Below are positions 1 through 7,121 of a stretch of DNA of 16,157 nucleotides, one piece after another. Both the position numbers and the translations under genes were made by a program. The stretch comes from an uncultured Ancrocorticia sp. (GTDB lineage Bacteria > Actinomycetota > Actinomycetes > Actinomycetales > Actinomycetaceae). The stretch lies in NCBI GenBank assembly GCA_905373325.1, contig CAJPTB010000005.1, positions 1-16,157 of the forward strand. The letters are read 5' to 3'. Position 1 is the first letter of the stretch, and every line of letters begins with the position of its first letter. Under the pieces are notes generated by a model. That model saw nothing but the letters and a program-made list of their open reading frames with translations, did no database searches and was not told the DNA's origin.

Positions 1-1341
1 GACGGTCACGACGGCGCTCTTGCCGCCGTCGGCCACCTTGACGTTCGAATCCTTCGAGGAGAAGACGGGGTCGCCCCACGCCACTCCGTCGTCGGTCGGC
101 TTGATCTCGGAAAGGGTGACCTTCGTGCCCTTGGGGAGGGAGCCGATCGTCTTAGCGGGGCCGCCGGCCTTGAGGCTGAGAGTGTCGGACTTCTCCTTGC
201 CGTCGACGGTGTAGGAGGCCTTGACGGTGTACTCCTTCGCGGCGTCGACCTGCGAGGCCGCGTCGCCCGTGAGCGGCGCCTTGGTCACGCTGATGGAGCC
301 GAAGCCGGCCCCGTCGAGCCTTCCGGCGCCGAGGGTCACGATGGCGGCGTCGCTCTTGACGTCCGAGCCGTTGATGTTCGCGTGGTTCTGTATGGCGTCG
401 CCGGCTTTGACCTGCGAGGGGTCCTTGAGAACCGTGTAGTACCCGAGCTCGTAGACGTAGCCGTCCTGGCGCGGCCAGCTCGCCTGAAAGCCCTTCTCGT
501 TGGGCTGGAAACGGAAAGTCCCGCCGTCGACGCTCTGGCCGACATTGATCGTCTCGTCGGCGTCGGCCCCGGATTCGAACTTCTTCGAATCCTTCCACAC
601 GCGCAGAACGGGCTGCCGCCCGGACTCGTCCGAGAGCTTGTACCCGCCGTGGTCGTCGCTGAAGGTGTCGTTGACCGTGATCTGCCCGCTGTTGGCGTAG
701 GCTCCGGCGTTGACCCAAATCCTCCAGTAGAAGAGGTTGGGGCTGACCTCGCCCTCGACCCAGCCCTGCTTGTACGCCCTCTCGGGCAGCCCGCGCAGGT
801 CGCCGGGCTTGATCATTCCGCCCGGAATCTCAACGACGATCGGGTTTCCGGGAACCTTGAACGTGAAGTTCTGAACCCCTTCGGACTTGGAGATCTGGGT
901 CCGAACCCAGCCTCCGCCCTTCATGTCGGGGTGGGAATTGACGTAGTCGGTGAAGGTGCAGGTCAGCGTCTGGCCGGCGCCGCCGGGGACCGTGCACTTG
1001 GCGACCTCGGTCTTGCCGTCGTTCGCGTACATCGGGAACGACGTGATCTGGGTGCGCATCGAGTCAGGCAGGCCGATGGTGAAGGTGTCGCCGGCCTTTG
1101 CACCGGATCCGGTCGTGTCCACCGTGAACTTCACCTTGGTGATGTCCCACACGTGGTGCGGCGTCGACTGGCCGTCGCGCGACGTGTTCTCGACCGTGAT
1201 GCCGGTAACAACCTTGACTTCATTCGCACTCGCCGCGGTGGGCATGGAGAGGAGCGCACCAAGGCTCAGCGCGAGCGTGCAAATGAGCGTGAGGATCCCC
1301 GGCACTCTCCGGCGGACCCCGATTGGTGAGGAAGTTGTCAT
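1..1341 (-). CDS. MSCRAMM-like surface adhesin, 3' part outside window
   Basis: The reading frame is open for all 447 codons to the window edge, so the C-terminus is missing. ATG at 1341 follows an AAGGA Shine-Dalgarno 7 bases upstream. Residues 1-39 form a Sec signal peptide (Arg-rich start, hydrophobic core, cleavage after ASA). Residues 40-340 look like the paired Ig-fold head of staphylococcal MSCRAMM adhesins: CTFTDYV at 128-134 matches the conserved TYTFTDYV motif of the ligand-binding N2 domain, and Cys116/Cys128 could form a disulfide. From about 349 (SISVTKAPLTGDA) a DUF5979-type stalk domain begins; such domains usually repeat before an LPxTG anchor, which would lie off the edge. 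Inferred role: binding host or partner-cell protein at the cell surface. The ligand cannot be predicted. The family call is firm for a surface adhesin and moderate for the MSCRAMM subfamily. Confidence 0.85.
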   Translation of the reverse strand, partial: MTTSSPIGVRRRVPGILTLICTLALSLGALLSMPTAASANEVKVVTGITVENTSRDGQSTPHHVWDITKVKFTVDTTGSGAKAGDTFTIGLPDSMRTQITSFPMYANDGKTEVAKCTVPGGAGQTLTCTFTDYVNSHPDMKGGGWVRTQISKSEGVQNFTFKVPGNPIVVEIPGGMIKPGDLRGLPERAYKQGWVEGEVSPNLFYWRIWVNAGAYANSGQITVNDTFSDDHGGYKLSDESGRQPVLRVWKDSKKFESGADADETINVGQSVDGGTFRFQPNEKGFQASWPRQDGYVYELGYYTVLKDPSQVKAGDAIQNHANINGSDVKSDAAIVTLGAGRLDGAGFGSISVTKAPLTGDAASQVDAAKEYTVKASYTVDGKEKSDTLSLKAGGPAKTIGSLPKGTKVTLSEIKPTDDGVAWGDPVFSSKDSNVKVADGGKSAVVTV

Positions 1342-1395
1342 GAAATTGTCCTTGCGTGTTGAGCCATGGGCGTTGTTCAAATGTGGGCACGTGTG

Positions 1396-1408
1396 GGGAA
1401 TGATTCCC
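1396..1408. promoter_or_regulatory. 13-bp palindrome upstream of the adhesin
   Basis: GGGAAT-G-ATTCCC is a perfect inverted repeat with a one-base centre, 55 bases before the adhesin start codon. Its size and symmetry suit a dimeric repressor or activator site. No named regulator is recognised, so this is a candidate operator only. Confidence 0.3.
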
Positions 1409-1575
1409 ATGGCATAGGTCAATCGTAGATTAAGCGGTGTTTTCCAGCCCCTCCGGGGCTATGGGGAACTCTACCCGTATGTAAAGTCGGCCACAAGGCG
1501 CCTGCAAGAATTCCGAACAGTCTGCGAGGGAGGCTTTCCCAGGCCCCGCGGGGCGACGTCGGAGATCCCGCCGCC

Positions 1576-1605
1576 CCGCGGCCCGCATCCCCACACGGGC
1601 CGCGG
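1576..1605. repeat. Perfect 10-bp GC-rich inverted repeat (hairpin)
   Basis: CCGCGGCCCG at 1576-1585 pairs perfectly with CGGGCCGCGG at 1596-1605 across a 10-base loop. There is no T-tract on either strand, so it is not a typical intrinsic terminator. It could be a structured leader of the adhesin mRNA or a U-less terminator of the kind proposed for actinobacteria. Confidence 0.5.
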
Positions 1606-1805
1606 AAGGCCGCTCCAAGTGCGTGAACCGGAGCGACTACGTCAAGAGTAAGGAAAGCAAAGGCTTCACCCGTCATCCCGCAAGCCGAGCCGGCCAGCCA
1701 CTTCGGGTGGACGCCTCGAAAACGCCCAGAAGAAAAACAGGGGCTTTGCTTGATTTAATCGTCAACCTCGGGCGGCGGCGTCGGATTTTTCGCAGAAAGA
1801 ATCGA

Positions 1806-1842
1806 GCCCCGCGGCGGCAGTGACAATCGCCACCCGCGGGGC
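1806..1842 (-). terminator. Terminator-like hairpin downstream of nrdF
   Basis: A perfect 9-bp inverted repeat (GCCCCGCGG/CCGCGGGGC) with a 19-base loop lies 17 bases after the nrdF stop codon. On the minus strand it is followed by the T-rich stretch TCGATTCTTTCTG. The position suits rho-independent termination of nrdF; the long loop and imperfect T-run lower confidence. Confidence 0.5.
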
Positions 1843-1858
1843 CGTGAGCCGCGCCCTC

Positions 1859-2848
<990 letters not shown>

Positions 2849-2980
2849 TCAGGGTTGCCCGCTTGTACCCCGACATTCTTCCACGTCGCGGCGCCCAATG
2901 AAACGGACGCGCCAGCCCGGGCGGCCCTCGCCCAGCCGGTCTGCGCACGCAAGCCTTAGCTCTCACCCCTTTGGCTCCCT

Positions 2981-2992
2981 TAGACTTGTGTC
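2981..2992 (+). promoter_or_regulatory. Possible -10 box of a leaderless transcript
   Basis: TAGACT at 2981-2986 fits the TANNNT -10 consensus and ends six bases before the ATG at 2993, so transcription would begin at or next to the start codon. No Shine-Dalgarno sequence lies upstream of this ATG, and no good -35 is visible, which is common for actinobacterial promoters. Confidence 0.4.
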
Positions 2993-4438
2993 ATGAGCAT
3001 CACCGAGCCCGCTTCGTTTTCCTCAAACGGCGACGCCGGAGACTCCGACGCCGCCGCTCAGACGCAGGCCTCCCTGCCGGAGGAACAGGCCGCTCTCAAC
3101 CCGCAAGATTCTGCGGCGGACGCCTCGGGCGGCCGTTCCGCGGCCCTGAGCGGGGAGACCGCCCGGCGACCCGGGCGGATCGGCGGTTTGGACATCGCGC
3201 GAGGTTTGGCGGTCTTGGGAATGGTCTACGTCAACTTCGCGCCGATCGGCGACGGCGACGACAGGTGGTCATCGACCCACTCGATCCTGTCTGACATCCC
3301 CAGCGGGCGCTCCGGCATCCTTTTTGCCCTCGTCGCCGGGGTGTCGCTGTCCCTTCTGACGGGCAGGGACGCGCCCTACACCGGCGAGCGCATGGCGATC
3401 GCGCGCAAGCGCATTGTCGGGCGGGCCTTCATGCTCGTCTTTCTCTCAATGTTGACGTCTCTGCTCAATCTGCCCGTCATCGTCATCCTCGGCTATTACG
3501 CCGTCTGGTTCGTCTTGGCTCTGCCCTTCACATCGTGGAGCGCGCGCAGGCTGTGGACGGCTGCTGCGGCAACGGCCGTCGTCGGCCCGATTGTCTCCGT
3601 GGCGATCGTCTGGTTGACGGCCTCGCTCGGGCTTGCCGCGCAGGAGAACGACCCGTTCCTGTGGACGATGCTCATCGCCGGGAACTACCCGGGGCTGGTC
3701 TACATGGCTTTCATCTTCGCGGGAATGGCGATCGGCAAGTCATGCATCGCCGAGACGAGGCGCCAAGCGAAGCTTGTCGCTTTGGGCGCGGTTTTGATGG
3801 CCCTCGGGTACGGGGGAAGCTACATCCTCACGCATACTTTGTTCGACTCTGGCGACGCTCTGCAGGTGCGCGGGGCCGTCGTGACGGATGAAAGCGAAGG
3901 GGGCCGCGCCGCCGCTCCATCGGGCGGCGAGACAGACCCGCCTCCGGCCGACCCCGACAGCGATCAGCGCGAGCATGCCTTCGACTGGGCGCCGGTCGCC
4001 TTCGACCCGGCCTCGCAGCTGATTACGGCCAACCCTCACGCCAATACGGTGTTCGAAGTGGTCGGATCGGGAGGCTTCGCGATCGCGCTGACCGGGCTTT
4101 GCCTGCTCATCGGCCGGGCTTCCCGCAACGCGCTTCGGCCGCTTGCCGCGGTCGGCTCCATGTCGCTGACTGTCTACGCAACCCACCTCGTGGTCCTCGG
4201 AACGATGCCGGACCTTGCGAACAACAGCTGGGAGGCCGTGCTGTGGATGTCCGTCGGCGCCCTGATCGTATGCGGCCTGTGGCGTCTCTTCTACAGACGC
4301 GGGCCGTTGGAGTGGGTGATGTGGCGGTTCTCCTACTACGTCGCGGGCCTGCTCTCCGCGAAACGAATCGCACCGCCGGGCGGATCCGACGGCGCGGGTT
4401 CGCCAGCCCCGGTTTCCTCAGCGGGGGCGGAGTCCTGA
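2993..4438 (+). CDS. DUF418-family multi-pass membrane protein (YeiB-like)
   Basis: 481 residues. An acidic, Ala/Ser-rich disordered N-terminus (1-60) leads to the motif GLDIARGLAVLGMVYVN at 65-81, typical of DUF418/DUF1624 proteins related to acyltransferase-3 and HGSNAT membrane acyltransferases. Hydrophobic segments follow near 107-122, 142-180, 188-212, 224-247 and 261-280. A polar loop (about 285-350) rich in Pro, Asp and Gly is probably outside the membrane. After a further segment at 355-374 come GSMSLTVYATHLVV (388-401) and RRGPLEWVMWR (435-445), the DUF418 C-terminal signature. Family members are thought to move acyl groups onto envelope molecules or to act in transport, but the substrate is unknown. 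It diverges from nrdF and stands alone. No ribosome binding site is seen, so the transcript may be leaderless. The extra N-terminal tail and polar loop make it longer than typical YeiB. Confidence 0.85.
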   Translation: MSITEPASFSSNGDAGDSDAAAQTQASLPEEQAALNPQDSAADASGGRSAALSGETARRPGRIGGLDIARGLAVLGMVYVNFAPIGDGDDRWSSTHSILSDIPSGRSGILFALVAGVSLSLLTGRDAPYTGERMAIARKRIVGRAFMLVFLSMLTSLLNLPVIVILGYYAVWFVLALPFTSWSARRLWTAAAATAVVGPIVSVAIVWLTASLGLAAQENDPFLWTMLIAGNYPGLVYMAFIFAGMAIGKSCIAETRRQAKLVALGAVLMALGYGGSYILTHTLFDSGDALQVRGAVVTDESEGGRAAAPSGGETDPPPADPDSDQREHAFDWAPVAFDPASQLITANPHANTVFEVVGSGGFAIALTGLCLLIGRASRNALRPLAAVGSMSLTVYATHLVVLGTMPDLANNSWEAVLWMSVGALIVCGLWRLFYRRGPLEWVMWRFSYYVAGLLSAKRIAPPGGSDGAGSPAPVSSAGAES

Positions 4439-4511
4439 ATCTTTCTCCCGGGCTGCCAGATTCTTCTCCCTGTGCCGCCCTTGGACCGGCGAGCGTTCTC
4501 GGCCAGCGGCA

Positions 4512-4928
4512 TCAGTCGAGGCGGCCGAAGTTGGAGTCCCGGCCGAACAGCCTGTCGAGCTCGCGCCGTTCCTTCTTCGTCGGCCTGCCCGTTCCGGGCT
4601 CGCGCCTCATCACGGGAATCCTCACGTGCGGGCGCTCCGGCGTGAGATTCTCGTAGCACGCCTGCGCCAATGGCGCGCTCGTCCGCTTCGAAATGACGCC
4701 CGTGACCTTGAGGATCCGATCGAATCCCTCGTACCGATAGCGCACCTCGTCGCCGACTCGGACGGGAGTTGAGGGCTTGGCCGTCTCGCCGTTGACCCTG
4801 ACGTGTCCGGCTTTGCACTCCGACGTCGCCAGCGAGCGGGTCTTGCATTGGCGCACGCTCCACAGCCAAACGTCCACGCGGACCTTCGTCCGTTCGCCGC
4901 CGCTTGCGTCGAGGCTCTTTCCGTTCAT
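4512..4928 (-). CDS. S4-domain RNA-binding protein, Hsp15-like
   Basis: 138 residues. Residues 15-65 form an S4 RNA-binding domain: the opening VRVDVWLWSVRQCKTRSLA and the later GHVRVNGE plus VRVGDEVRY match the family. The C-terminus is strongly basic (GRPTKKERRELDRLFGR, 114-130), as in Hsp15 (E. coli HslR), which binds the 50S subunit carrying a stalled nascent chain. Inferred role: cytoplasmic ribosome or rRNA binding, perhaps rescue of blocked large subunits. ATG at 4928 is preceded by GGAGAGAGG at suitable spacing. It lies 79 bases downstream of the lipoprotein gene on the same strand and converges with the DUF418 gene. The domain call is firm; the precise function is not. Confidence 0.9.
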   Translation of the reverse strand: MNGKSLDASGGERTKVRVDVWLWSVRQCKTRSLATSECKAGHVRVNGETAKPSTPVRVGDEVRYRYEGFDRILKVTGVISKRTSAPLAQACYENLTPERPHVRIPVMRREPGTGRPTKKERRELDRLFGRDSNFGRLD

Positions 4929-5007
4929 GCCGGCCTCTCTCCGCTTGCGCGACCTCGGCGCAGCCGCAGCCGTGCCTCGATCCCTCGCCAGTCGGGTCGC
5001 AGCGCCG

Positions 5008-6804
5008 TCATTTGCCCTTCCCCGCGGTTCGATACACGCCTATGACCGCCTCGGTCAGGTCCGTGTAGACCAAACGGCTCCCCTGCCAGGCGAAGCCGTA
5101 CGGCCGCAGCACGTCGCCTCCGTTCGCCTCTGCGAACAGCCGGTCGGCGCGTGTCTTGTCGATTCCGGCGAGCGTCGCGCCGTCGCCGTCGACGAGGATC
5201 GACGAAACGATGGCGGGCGCCCTGGATTCGCCCGCAGACTTGCCGCGGGTTTCGACGTTGACGACGGCGATGTCGTGACTGAGGTCCACGCCCTTGACCC
5301 GCGCCTCGCCGATGGCCGCGCTGCGCTTGCCGTCGATTGAGAGCTTCCCGTCGCCGGCGGAAAGGAGCACCGGCGCCTTCGGACCCGCGGCCAAGTATCG
5401 TTTGCCCGGGGGAAGGGGGGACGCCGTGTCGCTCGAATCGGAGGAGGCGTCCTTGCCCGCGGCGTTCCCGCCGGCTGCGTTCCCGCCTGTTGCGCCTTCG
5501 CCCGCTGCATCGCCGCCCGCTCCGTCTGACGGCGTCGGCTGCGCCGAGGCATCGGGGTCTTCGCCCGGCGCCGTGTCGTCCACGCCATTGGCCTGGCCAA
5601 GCCGCGAGCGCATGTCCGCTTCGGCGTCCGCAAGGCTGGAGTCGGACTCGACGGCCGAGCTCAGCACGGTCACGTCGGCTTCGAGTTCCCACGCGTCGTC
5701 CGCCCCGGCGCCGATGCCGACCAGGCCCGATTCGGTTTCGCAGATCACTCCGTCCTTGAGCGCCGCGCAAGCGCCGTCGAAATCCTTCTTGACAAAGCGA
5801 TTTCCGCGGGTGAAGTAGACGCCCGACACAGAGTCCGTCCGCACGACGAGGTAAGAGCCGGTCATCTGCGCGCGAATTCCCGTGGCTTGGGAGGCCGGAG
5901 GCCTGGTCGCCGGCTTGTGCGCGGATTTCTTTTGCGGCGACGTGCCGGAGGGAGCGCCGTTCGACGACGGGCCGTTCGAAGGCGAAGCGACGTCGGCGGG
6001 AGAGCCGGACGAACCGGCGCGCGACGGCGAGTTGCCGCGCGAAGGCGAAGCGCTCGAAGCCCGAGGCGTCTTCGGCCGCTTGGCGGCGGAGGGGGAGGCT
6101 GCTTTTCCGGGGGTCGGCGAAGCCTTTTCGCCCGGCGACGCCGAGGGCTTCTCTTCAGTTCCCTCATTCTCTGGCGCGGCGGTCTTTGGCGCGGCGATTC
6201 TCAAGTTCTTGTCCGCGACGGGGGCGCCGTCGGCGTCGAACCCCGTCACGTGGACGTCTTTCGTTCCGTCCCAGGTGAGGAAATAGGCGACGCCGCGCAC
6301 GCCGACGAATTGGAAGGTGCCGGCGGGGCCGACGCTGAGGTCTTTGAACCGCCCGCTGGCCGGATTGAGGATGCGCGGATCGCTCACGGACCATTCGCCG
6401 TCCTCGTAGTTCGATGTCAGGCACACGGTGGGCGAGTCTCCGACGCAGTCGACCCAGCCGTCTGCGGTCTTCTTCCACGAGGCCTTCGCCTCGCCCGGCG
6501 CGTATCCGGCCAGCTCCGAGCTTTTCGCTTTGAAGTCGTGGCGGACGGAGACGACCGTTTTTCCGCTGACGACGACGCCCGCGAGTTCGCCGGGGCCGCT
6601 CTCCTTGCGTTCGAGGAGAGCGGCCGTTCCCGGAATTTTCGGTGCGTATTTGAGGGCGGCAAGGGTGGGCGCGGGGGCGGTCTCCGTCGTGGACGCTCCC
6701 GCGCCGGACGGCGACGTCGGCTTCGGCGTTTGGCCGCAGGCCCCGAGGGCCATGAGAAGACCCGCGAACGCGGCCGATGTGCGCGCGAACGGCCTACGGG
6801 TCAT
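5008..6804 (-). CDS. Linker-rich secreted lipoprotein, possible beta-propeller
   Basis: 598 residues from ATG 6804, chosen because AAGGAG lies 7 bases upstream; an ATG two codons earlier (6810) is only one base from it. The N-terminus is Arg-rich, then hydrophobic, ending in lipobox LGAC with lipidated Cys23, so the protein is anchored outside the membrane. Two globular parts (about 45-205 and 310-385) each carry a close Cys pair: Cys120/Cys128 (DCVGDSPTVC) and Cys346/Cys355 (CAALKDGVIC). They are joined by a Pro/Ser/Ala/Lys linker (about 207-308). A second linker (about 386-465) contains five GGNAA-type pentapeptides. The C-terminal part (466-598) has short strand-like stretches such as YGFAWQGSRLVYTD, suggesting propeller blades. 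No catalytic motif is seen and the function is unknown. It lies 300 bases after a protease lipoprotein gene on the same strand, so the two may share an envelope role. Confidence 0.8.
   Translation of the reverse strand: MTRRPFARTSAAFAGLLMALGACGQTPKPTSPSGAGASTTETAPAPTLAALKYAPKIPGTAALLERKESGPGELAGVVVSGKTVVSVRHDFKAKSSELAGYAPGEAKASWKKTADGWVDCVGDSPTVCLTSNYEDGEWSVSDPRILNPASGRFKDLSVGPAGTFQFVGVRGVAYFLTWDGTKDVHVTGFDADGAPVADKNLRIAAPKTAAPENEGTEEKPSASPGEKASPTPGKAASPSAAKRPKTPRASSASPSRGNSPSRAGSSGSPADVASPSNGPSSNGAPSGTSPQKKSAHKPATRPPASQATGIRAQMTGSYLVVRTDSVSGVYFTRGNRFVKKDFDGACAALKDGVICETESGLVGIGAGADDAWELEADVTVLSSAVESDSSLADAEADMRSRLGQANGVDDTAPGEDPDASAQPTPSDGAGGDAAGEGATGGNAAGGNAAGKDASSDSSDTASPLPPGKRYLAAGPKAPVLLSAGDGKLSIDGKRSAAIGEARVKGVDLSHDIAVVNVETRGKSAGESRAPAIVSSILVDGDGATLAGIDKTRADRLFAEANGGDVLRPYGFAWQGSRLVYTDLTEAVIGVYRTAGKGK
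5443..5517 (-). repeat. 15-bp tandem repeats encoding GGNAA-type pentapeptides
   Basis: Five consecutive 15-base units encode GGDAA, GEGAT, GGNAA, GGNAA and GKDAS inside the second linker of the lipoprotein. The period is a multiple of three, so copy-number change would alter linker length without a frameshift. Confidence 0.7.
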
Positions 6805-6810
6805 TCTCAT

Positions 6811-7110
6811 TCTCCTTCCGGGAGGACCTTGCGAGCCGACCTCCCTACTGTTTCACGGTCTGCAACAAATTGCGAACCGAATCTCTGGCGACGGGTCCCC
6901 AAACGGGATGCGCCGCCCTCTGGGAGGGACGCGAAGTCCGGGCATGCGAGCCGGAAATCAAGTCAGCCAAGGGCATTCGGCCGCCTGCCGACCGATGTTC
7001 GCACGGCCGTCGGCTGGCCGCTGTTCTATCGGTCACTGCCCGGCGGCCGCCCATCCGATCACCGGCTGACGGCTGCCGATGCGGTCACCGGCTGAAAGCC
7101 GCTCGTCCGA
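6811..7110. other. 300-base gap between the two lipoprotein genes
   Basis: The gap holds no gene I can support. Its right-hand part is taken up by the 26-bp tandem repeat tract reaching into the protease stop codon, with weaker degenerate copies further left (about 6992-7043). The left end carries the AAGGAG ribosome binding site of the lipoprotein gene. No clear promoter or U-tailed terminator was found. Confidence 0.5.
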
Positions 7111-7121
7111 TCACCGGCTGA
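7044..7121. repeat. 26-bp tandem repeat, three copies, overlapping the protease stop
   Basis: Three copies start at 7044, 7070 and 7096, with exact 26-base spacing. Each ends in TCACCGGCTGA (plus strand). Copies 1 and 3 are closest (CGATCACCGGCTGA in both); copy 2 is more divergent. Weaker matches at the same period continue left to about 6992. Copy 3 contains the protease stop codon and its last codons, so each unit repeats a Ser-Arg-stop on the minus strand. The period is not a multiple of three. Confidence 0.8.

Larger units (their letters stand above)
1342..1858. other. 517-base intergenic region with inverted repeats
   Basis: No convincing gene is present: short open frames on both strands lack ribosome binding sites and family resemblance. 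Read on the minus strand from nrdF toward the adhesin it holds a terminator-like hairpin (1806-1842), a perfect 10-bp GC-rich inverted repeat (1576-1585 with 1596-1605, 10-base loop), a compact hairpin AGCCCC/GGGGCT (1446-1460) and a palindrome GGGAATNATTCCC (1396-1408). The region is long enough to hold a regulated adhesin promoter and a structured 5' leader. I saw no strong -35/-10 pair. Confidence 0.6.

Noticed and set aside
382..1329. Long plus-strand open frame opposite the adhesin
   Set aside because: It lies antisense to a clear adhesin with signal peptide and motifs. Its translation has the low-complexity Val/Gly/Asp/Arg look of a high-GC shadow frame and no ribosome binding site.
1360..1510. 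Promoter for the adhesin (TTGCAG with TTACAT at 17 bases on the minus strand)
   Set aside because: Each hexamer matches the consensus poorly; such pairs occur by chance in this much sequence.
1623..1823. Possible 66-residue basic protein in the intergenic region
   Set aside because: No ribosome binding site, no codon pattern, and Arg/Lys-rich sequence typical of random translation; it also runs across the nrdF terminator hairpin.
4439..4511. Terminator between the DUF418 and S4 genes
   Set aside because: The only fold seen (GGCGAG/CTCGGCC near 4490) needs a bulge and has no T-run on either strand.
7044..7121. CRISPR array or integrase attachment site
   Set aside because: Units are head-to-tail without spacers, and no integrase or tRNA gene is adjacent.
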